Positions 52,550-62,380 of a stretch of 64,000 bases of DNA are shown here, piece after piece; position 1 is the first letter of the stretch; every line of letters begins with the position of its first letter. The notes beneath the pieces were generated by a model that saw only the letters and a program-made list of their open reading frames with translations, was not told where the DNA came from and made no database searches. The position numbers were made by a program, and so were the translations under genes. Source of the DNA: an uncultured Clostridium sp. (lineage in GTDB: Bacteria > Bacillota > Clostridia > TANB77 > CAG-508); the NCBI GenBank assembly GCA_947648905.1, contig CANSPP010000001.1:392114-456113 (forward strand), read 5' to 3'.

Positions 52550-53785
52550 ATGGCAAAGAAAAAAGAAGAATTAGAAGAAGTTAAAATGCCAAAAACAGAA
52601 AATAAAGAAACAAAAAAGAAAAATGTAAAAAATGTAGAAAGCAAAGAAACAAAAGTAGATAAAAAAACAGAAGTTGTAGAAGAAAATAAAAGTGAAGAAA
52701 AAGATGGAGTAAAAGAGGAAAAAGTAAATAAAATACTAAAAAAGGCAAAAGAACAAGGGAAAATAACAATAGGAGACCTAGCAAAAGAACTAGATGATGT
52801 AAATCCAGATCAAATAGACCAAGTTTTTGATGCTTTTGAAGAATTAGGAGTAAATCTTCTAAATGACGATATGGAAGAAGAACCAAATATAGAGGACCTA
52901 AAAGAAGTAGAAGATTTAAAATTAGATGAAGTAACAGAAACAACTTACGAAGGAATAAATATAGATGACCCAGTAAGAATGTATTTAAGGGAAATAGGAA
53001 GAATACCACTATTAACATTTGACCAAGAATTAGACCTAGCAAAAAGAATTTTAGCTGGTGATGAAGATGCAAAAAAAGAACTAGCTGAATCAAACTTAAG
53101 ATTAGTTGTAAGTATAGCTAAAAAATATGTAGGAAGAGGAATGCTATTCTTAGACCTAATTCAAGAAGGAAATATGGGGCTAATAAAAGCAGTAGAAAAA
53201 TTTGATTACACAAAAGGGTTTAAATTTAGTACTTATGCTACATGGTGGATAAGACAAGCTATAACAAGAGCAATAGCTGACCAAGCAAGAACAATAAGAA
53301 TACCAGTTCATATGGTAGAAACAATAAACAAATTAATAAGAACATCAAGACACTTATTACAACAACTAGGAAGAGAGCCTAGTCCAGAAGAAATTGCAGC
53401 AGAAATGGAAATTCCTGTAGAAAAAGTTATGGAAATACAAAAAATTGCACAAGACCCAGTATCATTAGAAACACCAATAGGAGAAGAAGACGATAGCCAT
53501 TTAGGAGACTTCATACAAGATGATGATAGTCCAGCACCACACGATTCAGCTGCATATACATTATTAAAAGAACAACTAGAAGAAGTAATGAATACACTAA
53601 CACCAAGAGAAGCAAAAGTATTAAAATTAAGATTCGGGTTAGAAGATGGAAAGGCAAGAACACTAGAAGAAGTAGGACGTGAGTTTGAAGTAACACGTGA
53701 AAGAATTAGACAAATAGAAGCAAAAGCCCTAAGAAAGTTAAGACATCCAAGTAGAAGCAAAAAATTGAGAGATTATATGGGATAA
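52550..53785 (+). CDS. rpoD: Primary sigma factor RpoD (sigma-A)
   Basis: 411 residues from ATG 52550 (AGGGGTG upstream; TTG at 52547 is less likely). Long Lys/Glu-rich N-terminus; region 1.2 [17 protein letters not shown], 2.3-2.4 [20 protein letters not shown], 3.0-3.1, 4.2 [20 protein letters not shown]. Recognises the TTGACA/TATAAT promoters seen in this window. Uninterrupted, no in-frame CGG. Part of the dnaG-rpoD macromolecular synthesis operon. Confidence 0.97.
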   Translation: MAKKKEELEEVKMPKTENKETKKKNVKNVESKETKVDKKTEVVEENKSEEKDGVKEEKVNKILKKAKEQGKITIGDLAKELDDVNPDQIDQVFDAFEELGVNLLNDDMEEEPNIEDLKEVEDLKLDEVTETTYEGINIDDPVRMYLREIGRIPLLTFDQELDLAKRILAGDEDAKKELAESNLRLVVSIAKKYVGRGMLFLDLIQEGNMGLIKAVEKFDYTKGFKFSTYATWWIRQAITRAIADQARTIRIPVHMVETINKLIRTSRHLLQQLGREPSPEEIAAEMEIPVEKVMEIQKIAQDPVSLETPIGEEDDSHLGDFIQDDDSPAPHDSAAYTLLKEQLEEVMNTLTPREAKVLKLRFGLEDGKARTLEEVGREFEVTRERIRQIEAKALRKLRHPSRSKKLRDYMG

Positions 53786-53799
53786 AAAACGGAGGAAAA

Positions 53800-54865
53800 A
53801 TGAGTAGAATAATAAACTATATAAGTAGTATAACAAGTGAACAAATTATAGATGTTATAACAGCTTTATGTTTAATTATACTTTTTAGAATTTTTAGTTC
53901 TAGCATTGCATATATAATTGTTAGAATGTTTAAATTAAAAGTAAAGAATAAAAGAGTAATAAAAGAAAGTGCATTTTATAATCCATTAAGAATGTTTTTC
54001 AGCATACTTGGAGTGTATGTAGCAGTATTACTACTAAAAAAACCATTCCAAATTTCGGTAGAAGTAATGGCAATGATAACAAAATTATTTGAAATTTGTA
54101 CAGTAATAGTATTTGCAAAAGGATTAGCTGCAAGCTTTATGCCAAAATCAACATTGGTAAAAAAGATGAAAGAAAGGACAACAAAAAATGTAGAAGACTC
54201 TATGCTTAGCTTTCTATTAAAAATTATAAGAGTAGTTATCTATGTTGTGGCAGGTTTTATAGTATTAACACTTTTAGGAATAAATTTGAATGGTTTGGTT
54301 GCAGGTTTAGGATTACGGTGGTGTAATAGTAACATTAGCAGCTCAAGATACTGCGAAAAACTTATTTGGTGGATTAGTGATATTTTTAGACAAGCCTTTT
54401 ATTGTAGGTGATTGGATAGAAATGTCACCATATGAAGGAACAGTTGAAGATATTACTTTTAGAAGTACAAGAGTAAGAACATTTGAAAATTCAGTAGTAA
54501 ACATACCAAACTCAATTATTTCTAATTCTTCAATCATAAATTGGAGTAAAATGGAAAAAAGAAGATACAAAACACACCTATGTATACAAATAGATACACC
54601 CCTAGAAAAATTAGAAAGATTTATGACAAGAGTAAGAGAAATGCTACAAGAAAGAGAAGCTATATATGATGAATCAATAATTGTAAAATTTGATGAAATT
54701 TCTGATAATGGGCTAAATATTTTGATATCTAGTTATACAGAATCAGTAGACTATACAAGCTATTTGGCTGATAGACAAAATATTAATAGTAAGATTATGA
54801 GAATTTTAAGAGAAGAAAATATAGAATTAGCCTATGATACAAAGACTGTTTATGTGAAAAATTAA
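53800..54865 (+). CDS. MscS-type mechanosensitive channel, one +1 shift at CGG
   Basis: 354 residues when joined. Several N-terminal membrane segments, then the pore helix TM3. The frame meets TTA-CGG at 54316-54318 and would give RWCNSNISS and a stop at 54411; skipping the C gives GLGLGGVIVTLAAQDTAKNL, the glycine-alanine-rich MscS pore helix, then GGLVIFLDKPFIVGDWIEM and the beta domain. GGAGG before the ATG, 15 bp after rpoD. Ends at a terminator. Confidence 0.9.
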
Positions 54866-54887
54866 AAGACCGTTTAGGTCTTTTTTT
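54864..54887 (+). terminator. Terminator after mscS
   Basis: AAAAGACC (54864-54871) and GGTCTTTT (54877-54884), followed by T run to 54887. Confidence 0.85.
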
Positions 54888-54958
54888 CCTATGTTCACAG
54901 TATAGACATAATTACTGTTTATAATATATAATAAAGAAAACTAACAGGAGTGGTGAAA

Positions 54959-55636
54959 ATGATAAACGATACAATATTAATAGTAGACGACGAGCAAAGA
55001 ATGAGAAAACTAATAAAAGATTTCCTAGCAGCAAAAGGATTTAGCATAATAGAAGCTGAAGACGGAGAAAAAGCATTAGAAATATTCGAAAAACAAAAAA
55101 GCAAAATCAATTTAATTATATTAGATGTAATGATGCCAAAATTAGATGGATGGTCTGTACTAAGACAAATAAGACAAGAATCAAAAGTGCCAATAATAAT
55201 GCTAACAGCAAGAGGAGAGGAGCAAGATGAACTATTTGGATTTGAACTAGGAGTTGATGAATACATATCAAAGCCATTCAGTCCAAAAATCTTAGTAGCA
55301 AGAGTTGAAGCAATACTAAAAAGAACAAGCCAAGTATCAAATGAAGTAAAAGAATACGCAGGAATAGAAATCGACAAAGAAGGCAGGACAGTAAAAGTCG
55401 ATGGAAAGGCAATCGAATTAAGCTTAAGAGAATATGAATTATTAGTATATTTAATAGAAAATGAAAACATTGCACTATCAAGAGATAAAATACTAAATAA
55501 CGTATGGAATTATGACTATTATGGGGACTCAAGAACAATAGACAGTCACATCAAAAAGATAAGACACAAACTAGGAAAAAAAGGAAAATATATAAAAACA
55601 ATGAGAGGCGTTGGATATAAATTTGAAGTAAAATAA
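54959..55636 (+). CDS. OmpR/PhoB-family response regulator
   Basis: 225 residues, start ATG 54959 after CAGGAG. Receiver with VDDEQ and Asp56 in IILDVMMPKLDGW, Thr/Lys in MLTARG and SKPFSP; winged-helix domain from about residue 128 (GRTVKVDGKAIELSLREYEL). Immediately upstream of its histidine kinase. No in-frame CGG. Target genes unknown. Confidence 0.92.
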   Translation: MINDTILIVDDEQRMRKLIKDFLAAKGFSIIEAEDGEKALEIFEKQKSKINLIILDVMMPKLDGWSVLRQIRQESKVPIIMLTARGEEQDELFGFELGVDEYISKPFSPKILVARVEAILKRTSQVSNEVKEYAGIEIDKEGRTVKVDGKAIELSLREYELLVYLIENENIALSRDKILNNVWNYDYYGDSRTIDSHIKKIRHKLGKKGKYIKTMRGVGYKFEVK

Positions 55637-55653
55637 GAAAAGGGGACGTATTA

Positions 55654-57153
55654 ATGAAAACGAAGCACAATCCATTAGAATCTGTAAGAGTTAAATTGTT
55701 TGTTACTATATCCACAATAATATTATTAATAATTGTATTTTTAGTAATAGTAAACAATCTAGTTTTAGGGCAATTCTACATATATAGCAAAAGACAAGCG
55801 TTAAAATCTGTATATGAAACAGTAAATAATTATTACCAAAATCCGCAAAATACAAATTTGGAGACACAGCTAGAACAAATTTCAATACAAAACAATTTTG
55901 ATATTTTAATAAAAAATGACCAAAATGTAAGTATATATACTTCAAACAAAGACTTTTATTCTACATTAGGACAAATGAATGAAATGACAATAAAATTTAA
56001 AGTAGGAATGGGAGAAATACTAGAAGAAAGTGAGCAATATGTAATAAAGAAAATTAAAGACACTAAAAATGGAGTAACATATGTATTGTTGTCAGCTATG
56101 TTGGATAATGGATATCAATTGTATATAAGAATTCCACTTAACGCAATTCAAGAAAGTGTAAAAATTTCAAACAATTTCTTATACTTAATTGCAGGAATAA
56201 CAATACTAATTTCAGCTGTAATTGTTTCATATGTATCAAGAAGATTTACAGACCCAATTTTAGAATTAAATGATATTGCAAAAAAAATGTCAAACTTAGA
56301 CTTTAGTCAAAAATATAGAATTACAGATGCAGGAGACGAAATTAATAATCTTGGAAAAAGCATAAATGCAATGTCAGAAAAGCTAGAAAAGACAATAAAA
56401 CAATTAAGAAAAACAAACTTAGAATTGGAAAGAGATATCGAAGAAAAATCAAAAATAGATGAAATGAGAAAAAGTTTTATATCAGACGTATCGCACGAAT
56501 TAAAGACACCAATTGCACTAATACAAGGATATAGCGAAGGATTATTAGAAAATGTAAATTCAGATGAAGAAAGTAGAAAGTTTTATGCAGAAGTTATACA
56601 AGATGAAACAAACAAAATGGATAAACTAGTAAAACAATTGCTAGAACTAATGAAATTAGAATATGGAAAAAGAGAATTTAATGACGCAAAATTTAACATT
56701 GTAGAACTAGAAAAAGAAGTTGTAAGAAAGTCTAAAGTAATGCTAGAAGAAAAGGAAATCAAAGTAGAATTTGAAACTCCAGAAGAAGTAAATGTTATTG
56801 CAGACGATTTTTATATAGAACAAGTTATTAGCAATTATTTAACAAATGCTATAAAAAATATAAAAGAAGTAAACAACAAAAAAATAATAAAAATTGAAAA
56901 TTCAGTAAATGTAGAACAGGGAAAAGTTAGAATAAAGGTATTTAATACTGGTGACAACATCCCAGAAGAACATATGCAAAAAATTTGGAATAGGTTTTAT
57001 AAAATTGACGAATCAAGAAATAGAACTGATGGAGGAACTGGAATTGGTTTATCATTTGTAAAAGCTGTTATGAACAATTACCAAAATAGTTATGGAGTTA
57101 TAAATAAGGACGATGGAGTGGAATTCTATTTTGAATTGGAATTAAAATTATAA
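55654..57153 (+). CDS. Sensor histidine kinase
   Basis: 499 residues. Two membrane segments (about 12-34, 176-198) enclose an outer sensor domain; HAMP (FTDPILELNDIAKKMSNLDF); HisKA with phosphorylated His in ISDVSHELKTPIALIQGY; HATPase with N box (NYLTNAIKN) and GTGIGLSFVKAV. Partner of the 54959 regulator, 17 bp away. Signal unknown. Confidence 0.93.
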   Translation: MKTKHNPLESVRVKLFVTISTIILLIIVFLVIVNNLVLGQFYIYSKRQALKSVYETVNNYYQNPQNTNLETQLEQISIQNNFDILIKNDQNVSIYTSNKDFYSTLGQMNEMTIKFKVGMGEILEESEQYVIKKIKDTKNGVTYVLLSAMLDNGYQLYIRIPLNAIQESVKISNNFLYLIAGITILISAVIVSYVSRRFTDPILELNDIAKKMSNLDFSQKYRITDAGDEINNLGKSINAMSEKLEKTIKQLRKTNLELERDIEEKSKIDEMRKSFISDVSHELKTPIALIQGYSEGLLENVNSDEESRKFYAEVIQDETNKMDKLVKQLLELMKLEYGKREFNDAKFNIVELEKEVVRKSKVMLEEKEIKVEFETPEEVNVIADDFYIEQVISNYLTNAIKNIKEVNNKKIIKIENSVNVEQGKVRIKVFNTGDNIPEEHMQKIWNRFYKIDESRNRTDGGTGIGLSFVKAVMNNYQNSYGVINKDDGVEFYFELELKL

Positions 57154-57155
57154 TG

Positions 57156-57184
57156 GGACATTTGGGGACGTTTCCTTTTTGTCC
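57156..57184 (+). terminator. GGGGACG-loop hairpin after the histidine kinase
   Basis: GGACA (57156-57160) pairs with TGTCC (57180-57184) around TTTGGGGACGTTTCCTTTT; a diverged copy of the 3707/23332 hairpin. Confidence 0.55.
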
Positions 57185-57213
57185 AAACAAAATCATAAAA
57201 AAATCAATAGTCA

Positions 57214-57237
57214 AAACCCTTGATATTTCAAGGGTTT
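57214..57237. terminator. 10-bp inverted repeat upstream of sortase
   Basis: AAACCCTTGA (57214-57223) and TCAAGGGTTT (57228-57237), 4-base loop. A terminator is likely. Confidence 0.6.
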
Positions 57238-57349
57238 AAAACTTATTTGTCGAAAAATGTCGATGAAAAGTTCTTTACAAATGCAGAAAAATGTATTAAT
57301 ATAATGCCAAGAGTTAACTCAAAAATTAAAATCAAATAGGAGGAAGAAA

Positions 57350-57955
57350 ATAAAGCGATTTAGATACACTACAATTTACATCAATGTTGTAATTCTTATA
57401 ATATCTATAATTATTTTTTCAAATATTAATTTATTTTTATCAAATTTAAATCAGACATCAGCACAAGAAATAGTGCAAGATAGTATTGAAATCAAAGAAG
57501 AAAACCCAAATCAAACAGAAGAAAATGAACAAGAGACAAAAGAGGAAATTACGTTAGAAACAAATGAATGGCAATTAGAAATTCCGATAATAGAATTAAA
57601 AGCGCCAATAGAAGAAGGAACAACAAAAGAAGTTATGGACAAATACATTGGTCATTTTGAAGAAACTTCAAAAAATAATGGAAATATTGGACTAGTAGCA
57701 CATAATAGAGGCTTTGAGAACAATTATTTTGCAAACATAAAAAAACTAAAGAAAGGAGATACTATAATATATTATTGTAATGGAGAAAAAAGAGAATACC
57801 AAGTAGAAATAGTAACCATAATAAAAGATACAGATTGGAGTTATTTAGAAGAAACAGAAGACAACACCATAACACTAATTACATGTGTTGAAGGTCAACG
57901 AGAATATAGAAGATGCATACAAGGAAAAGAAAGGAATGAAACAAATATTGAATAA
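57350..57955 (+). CDS. Sortase with probable ATA start
   Basis: 201 residues if begun at ATA 57350. One N-terminal membrane segment (TIYINVVILIISIIIFSNIN), then an acidic linker and the sortase barrel: LEIPIIELKAPIEEG, catalytic His in GLVAHNRGFENN, Cys in TLITCVEGQ and Arg in REYRR. AGGAGG lies six bases before ATA 57350; no ATG, GTG or TTG exists between the in-frame stop at 57302 and the GTG at 57473, which would delete the membrane anchor. The next gene, a surface protein, overlaps its end, so they work together. Confidence 0.85.
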   Translation: MKRFRYTTIYINVVILIISIIIFSNINLFLSNLNQTSAQEIVQDSIEIKEENPNQTEENEQETKEEITLETNEWQLEIPIIELKAPIEEGTTKEVMDKYIGHFEETSKNNGNIGLVAHNRGFENNYFANIKKLKKGDTIIYYCNGEKREYQVEIVTIIKDTDWSYLEETEDNTITLITCVEGQREYRRCIQGKERNETNIE

Positions 57956-59234
57956 AAATATAATTAAAAACATAAAGAAAATTGCAACAGTAGTTGCATT
58001 ATTAATAATGAATTTATTAGGTTTAGGAAATAGCATATATGCAGCAAGTTTTAGCGAAATAAATACATATATGGTAGGAGATTGTGGAACATTATTAACA
58101 TATCAAGGAGCAGAAGTACAAGCAATCTATATAGAAAGTAATCAAAATGGAGTAGCATATCCAGCTTATTGTATGGATAGAACAAAGCCAGGAGCAGAAA
58201 AAGGAAGTTATAATGTAACTACACAAAACACATTACAAGATATTGGATTATGGAGAGTCATTATAAATGGATATCCATATAAATCTCTAGCAGAGTTAGG
58301 CGTGGCAAATCAATGGGAGGCTTTTACAGCAACAAAACAAGCTGTATATTGCTACATACACGGAAAAAGACTAGAATACTTTGGCTCAATTGGAACTGAA
58401 GCAGGAAATAGAACATTAAATGCTCTAAGAATGATATTAACAAATGCAGCTAATTCAACTGAAACAAAAGTATCAAGTACGATTACAATAAACAGAGTAA
58501 CAGATAAATGGGTACAAGATGAAAAAGATAAAAACTATGTATCTAAAACATACAAAGCAACAGCAAATGCTGAAATGTCAAAATACACAATAGAACTTAC
58601 TAGAGCAGACGGATTAAATATAGGCGGTATAAAAATAACAGATGAAAACAATAATGAAAGAAAAGAGTTCTATCCAAATGAAAACTTTAAGGTATTAGTA
58701 CCAATAAAAGATATGAAAGAGGCAACTGCTTTTAATTTAAGTGTACAAGCAAAAGTAAAAACAAAACCAGTATATTATGGAGAAACTCAAAAAGCAGGAA
58801 CACAAGATTATGCAATAACAACAAATCCTTATGAAGATGGAACAGGGATTGCAACAGACGAATATATAAAGAATGAAACAAAAATAATAATTCTAAAAAA
58901 AGACCAAGACGATGAAACAATGCTAGAAAGAGTAGAATTTGAATTGTTAGATGAAAATCAAAAAACAGTATATGCAGATTTAAAAACAGATAAAGATGGA
59001 AAAATAGTAATTGAAAATCTAGTTCCAGGGACATACTATTTAAAAGAAACAAATGCAACAGATGGATATGAAGCTTATCCAGAATTAATCAAGATAGAAT
59101 TAGGATTAAATCAAGAAATGACAGTAACAGTAAATAACAAAAAACAAGAAAAACCAGAAATAGAAGCAAAAACAACAGCAAATAAGGAGGTAAAAACACA
59201 AGAAGTAAAAAAATTACCAGTTGCAGGAATGTAA
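57936..59234 (+). CDS. Thioester-domain surface adhesin with CnaB-type domain
   Basis: 432 residues from ATG 57936 (AAAGGA upstream, overlapping sortase). Signal peptide ending GNSIYA. Thioester domain: Cys in YPAYCMDRT and Gln in TATKQAVYCYI could form the internal thioester that bonds host surfaces. Then a CnaB/SpaA-like domain (LERVEFELLDENQKTVY, PGTYYLKETNATDGYEAY). The C-terminus is KKLPVAGM-stop: a sortase-like LPxxG motif but no hydrophobic anchor or basic tail after it. How it would be held on the membrane before sorting is unclear. Confidence 0.82.
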   Translation: MKQILNKNIIKNIKKIATVVALLIMNLLGLGNSIYAASFSEINTYMVGDCGTLLTYQGAEVQAIYIESNQNGVAYPAYCMDRTKPGAEKGSYNVTTQNTLQDIGLWRVIINGYPYKSLAELGVANQWEAFTATKQAVYCYIHGKRLEYFGSIGTEAGNRTLNALRMILTNAANSTETKVSSTITINRVTDKWVQDEKDKNYVSKTYKATANAEMSKYTIELTRADGLNIGGIKITDENNNERKEFYPNENFKVLVPIKDMKEATAFNLSVQAKVKTKPVYYGETQKAGTQDYAITTNPYEDGTGIATDEYIKNETKIIILKKDQDDETMLERVEFELLDENQKTVYADLKTDKDGKIVIENLVPGTYYLKETNATDGYEAYPELIKIELGLNQEMTVTVNNKKQEKPEIEAKTTANKEVKTQEVKKLPVAGM

Positions 59235-59312
59235 AAAAATATGTTGAAAAAAAAATAAAAAACATATATAATGGGTACATAGTTTTAAATAAAAAAGGAG
59301 TAAAAATAAAAG

Positions 59313-60611
59313 ATGTTTTCACAAGTAATTGTTTTACTTATATTAATATTATTAAACGCTTTTTTTGCAGCAAGTGAAATAGCATTTATATCACTAAATG
59401 ATGCTAAAATAGAAAAGCAAGCAAAAGATGGAAATAAAAAAGCAAAACAAATAGAAAAAATGCTAAAAGAACCAAGTAAATTCTTAGCAACAATACAAAT
59501 AGGAATTACACTAGCAGGATTTTTATCAAGTGCATTTGCATCAGACGCATTTGCTGAAAGGTTAGCGCCAGTATTATATAATATAATGCCATTCATATCT
59601 CTAGGAATATGGAAAAGCATAGCAATAATATTAATAACAATAATATTATCATTCTTTACACTTGTTTTTGGAGAACTTGTACCCAAAAGACTTGCAATGA
59701 AACATTATGAAAAAATATCATTTGCAACAATAGGAATAATAAGAACAATATCAGTAATAACAGCACCTTTTGTAAAACTTTTAACAGTTATAACAAATGC
59801 TATTTCAAAAATATTTGGAGTAGGAGAAAATGAAGAAGAATCAGTAACAGAAGAAGAAATAAAAATGATGGTAGACCAAGGAGAAGAAAAAGGTACAATA
59901 CAAGAAGAGGAAAAAGAACTAATAAATAAAGTGTTCGAATTTAATGACATAACAGTTTCAGAGATAATGAGACACAGAAAAGATATATTTGCAGTAGACA
60001 TCAATATAAGTGGCGAAGAACTAATGCATGAGCTTTCAAAAGAGGAATATCGCTACAGTAGAATACCAGTTTATGACGAAACAATAGATGAAATAAAAGG
60101 TGTTTTATATGTAAAAGATATATTAAAAAATATTGGCAAAAAAAGCTTTAAAGTAAGAAATGTTATAAAAGATGCATATTTTGTATCACAAACAAGACTA
60201 ATTAATGAAGTTTTTAAAGAGTTACAAAAAAATAAAAAGCAAATAGCAATAATTGTGGATGAATATGGTGGAACAGCGGGGCTAGTAACAATGGAAGATA
60301 TCATAGAGGAACTATTTGGAGAAATATATGACGAATATGACGAAGAAGAAATGGAATTTGAAAAAATAGATGAAAACACATATATGTTAGCTGGAAATAT
60401 GGCAATTTATGATGTGAACAAAATACTAAATGCCGAAATACCAGAAGGAGACTATGATACAATATCAGGATTTTTACAAGAGCAACTGGGACGAATTCCA
60501 GAAGAGGAAGAAACACCAATTGTGGAAACACCAAAAGTAACATATAAAATAGAAGAATATGAAGATAAAAGAATATTAAAAATTAAAGCATGTAAAAATA
60601 ATATAAATTAG
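59313..60611 (+). CDS. CNNM/CBS (HlyC/CorC-type) membrane protein
   Basis: 432 residues. N-terminal DUF21/CNNM membrane domain (segments near 1-22, 60-85, 95-120, 135-155), CBS pair near 205-325 (FNDITVSEIMRHRKDIFAVD, YSRIPVYDETIDEIKGVLY), C-terminal CorC/HlyC domain (GDYDTISGFLQEQLGRIPEE). Relatives take part in Mg2+/Co2+ efflux. ATG after AAAAGGAG. Confidence 0.9.
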   Translation: MFSQVIVLLILILLNAFFAASEIAFISLNDAKIEKQAKDGNKKAKQIEKMLKEPSKFLATIQIGITLAGFLSSAFASDAFAERLAPVLYNIMPFISLGIWKSIAIILITIILSFFTLVFGELVPKRLAMKHYEKISFATIGIIRTISVITAPFVKLLTVITNAISKIFGVGENEEESVTEEEIKMMVDQGEEKGTIQEEEKELINKVFEFNDITVSEIMRHRKDIFAVDINISGEELMHELSKEEYRYSRIPVYDETIDEIKGVLYVKDILKNIGKKSFKVRNVIKDAYFVSQTRLINEVFKELQKNKKQIAIIVDEYGGTAGLVTMEDIIEELFGEIYDEYDEEEMEFEKIDENTYMLAGNMAIYDVNKILNAEIPEGDYDTISGFLQEQLGRIPEEEETPIVETPKVTYKIEEYEDKRILKIKACKNNIN

Positions 60612-60624
60612 GGGGCCAACATAT

Positions 60625-62358
60625 ATGAAAAGAACATTTATAATAAGAAATATAATAATAGCAGTTATAATAATTGCAATAATTGCAGGGATAGGATTTT
60701 ACTTCTTTCAAAATTCAGACAAAGATTATGAAATAGCAAAAGTAGAAGTTTATAATTATTTTGTATTAAAACAAGATAATAAAACAGGGGTAATAGACAG
60801 AAACGGAAAAATAGTAATAGAACCAGAATATGATGATATAAGAATACCAAACCCAGAAAAAGCAATATTTGCTTGTTACAAAAATTCAGAAGTAAAAATA
60901 TTAGGTGAAAATAAACAAGAACTTTATACACAATATGAAAAAGTAGAACCAATAAGATTAAAAAATATAGCAAGTGATTTAATGTACGAAAAAACAGTAC
61001 TAAAATACGAAGAAAATGGCAAATATGGTCTTATCGATTTAGAAGGAAAAAAAGTAGTAAAAGCAATTTATGACGAAATAGAAAGTTTATCATATAAAGA
61101 GGGAGAACTTCTAGTAAAACAAGACAATAAATGTGGTGTTGTAAATATAAATGGAAGAACAGTTGTAAATTCTGAATATGACAACATTGTAGTAGATGCA
61201 TATCACACAAATGGAGTAGGATATAAATTTGCGGGATATATCGTATCAAATAAAACAGATGAAGGATACAGATATGGATATGTAGACTATAAAGGAAAGA
61301 AAAGGCTACCAACAGAATATAATGAAATATCTAGAATAACAGATATAGAAGACAAAGATAATGCATATTTAATAGTTGCAAAAAATGGACAATATGGACT
61401 AATAAATAATGATAAAGAACTAATAAAAAATGAATATCAGTCAATATCATATAATAAAACAAACAAATTATTAACAATGGAAAAAAGTAAAAAATATGGA
61501 ATTGCAACATTAGATGGAAAAGTAATTTTACCTGAAGAATATGATCAAATAGATATAAATGGAATATATGTATATGCAAAAAAAGCAGATAATACTACAG
61601 TATATGATAGTAAAGGAACAAAAGTAGAAATAGATAAAGATGTAGCAATATTAGATACTGAAAACGAAAACTATAAAATTAAATTAAATACAAAAGAAGG
61701 AACAAAATACGGTGTAATTGGAAAAGATGGAGAACAAATAATAGAAGAAAAATACAGTTATATAGAATACTTATATGGAGATTATTTTAGAGCTAGTAAC
61801 GAAAAATCTAAATTGGGAGTAATAGACAGCAAAGGAAATGAAAAAATTGCACTTGAAAATGATTCACTTCAAAAAATAGAGGAAAGTAATGTGTTGCAAG
61901 CAACAACTGTAAGTTCAGAAACAACAGCATTATATGATAGCAATATGTCAAAAATTTGTGAAATGAAAAAAGCAAAAATTGATGTAGAAGAAAACTATAT
62001 AAGAATATATAATAATGAAGAAATTAAATATTTCAATAAGCAAGGAAAAGAAATTTCAGTTTCAGAAATATATCCACAAAACACTTTATTTGCAAAAAGA
62101 GAAAACGATAAATGGGGATTTGCAGATAAGGAAGGAAAAATAGTAGTTGAAGCAAAATATGATGAAGTAACAGAAATTAATGAATTTGGATATGCAGGTG
62201 TAAAAAAAGATGGAAAATGGGGAGTAGTAAACTCTAATGGAGAAGAAATTTTAGAACCAACATATAAATTTCAAGAAGGAATTGAACCATCATTTATTAA
62301 CACATATTACCAAGTAGAATATGGATTTGGTGAAGTTTATTATACAAATGCAAAGTAA
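60625..62358 (+). CDS. WG-repeat protein, membrane-anchored
   Basis: 577 residues. One N-terminal membrane segment (NIIIAVIIIAIIAGIGFYFF) then about ten WG repeats of 35-50 residues, for example TGVIDRNGKIVIEPEYDDI, YGLIDLEGKKVVKAIYDEI, WGFADKEGKIVVEAKYDEV, WGVVNSNGEEILEPTYKF. Such repeats form beta structures outside the cell; function unknown. 13 bp after the CNNM gene. Confidence 0.88.
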   Translation: MKRTFIIRNIIIAVIIIAIIAGIGFYFFQNSDKDYEIAKVEVYNYFVLKQDNKTGVIDRNGKIVIEPEYDDIRIPNPEKAIFACYKNSEVKILGENKQELYTQYEKVEPIRLKNIASDLMYEKTVLKYEENGKYGLIDLEGKKVVKAIYDEIESLSYKEGELLVKQDNKCGVVNINGRTVVNSEYDNIVVDAYHTNGVGYKFAGYIVSNKTDEGYRYGYVDYKGKKRLPTEYNEISRITDIEDKDNAYLIVAKNGQYGLINNDKELIKNEYQSISYNKTNKLLTMEKSKKYGIATLDGKVILPEEYDQIDINGIYVYAKKADNTTVYDSKGTKVEIDKDVAILDTENENYKIKLNTKEGTKYGVIGKDGEQIIEEKYSYIEYLYGDYFRASNEKSKLGVIDSKGNEKIALENDSLQKIEESNVLQATTVSSETTALYDSNMSKICEMKKAKIDVEENYIRIYNNEEIKYFNKQGKEISVSEIYPQNTLFAKRENDKWGFADKEGKIVVEAKYDEVTEINEFGYAGVKKDGKWGVVNSNGEEILEPTYKFQEGIEPSFINTYYQVEYGFGEVYYTNAK

Positions 62359-62380
62359 AAAATAGAAAATAATAAAATAG

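Noticed and set aside
12096..54865. Nine interrupted genes as ordinary pseudogenes or random sequencing errors
   Set aside because: Every break is at CGG, always one extra C before GG; no other frameshift type appears, and dnaE and dnaG are normally essential. Random decay or homopolymer errors would scatter over contexts, mostly in A/T runs. A systematic base-calling artefact is not fully excluded and needs raw reads.
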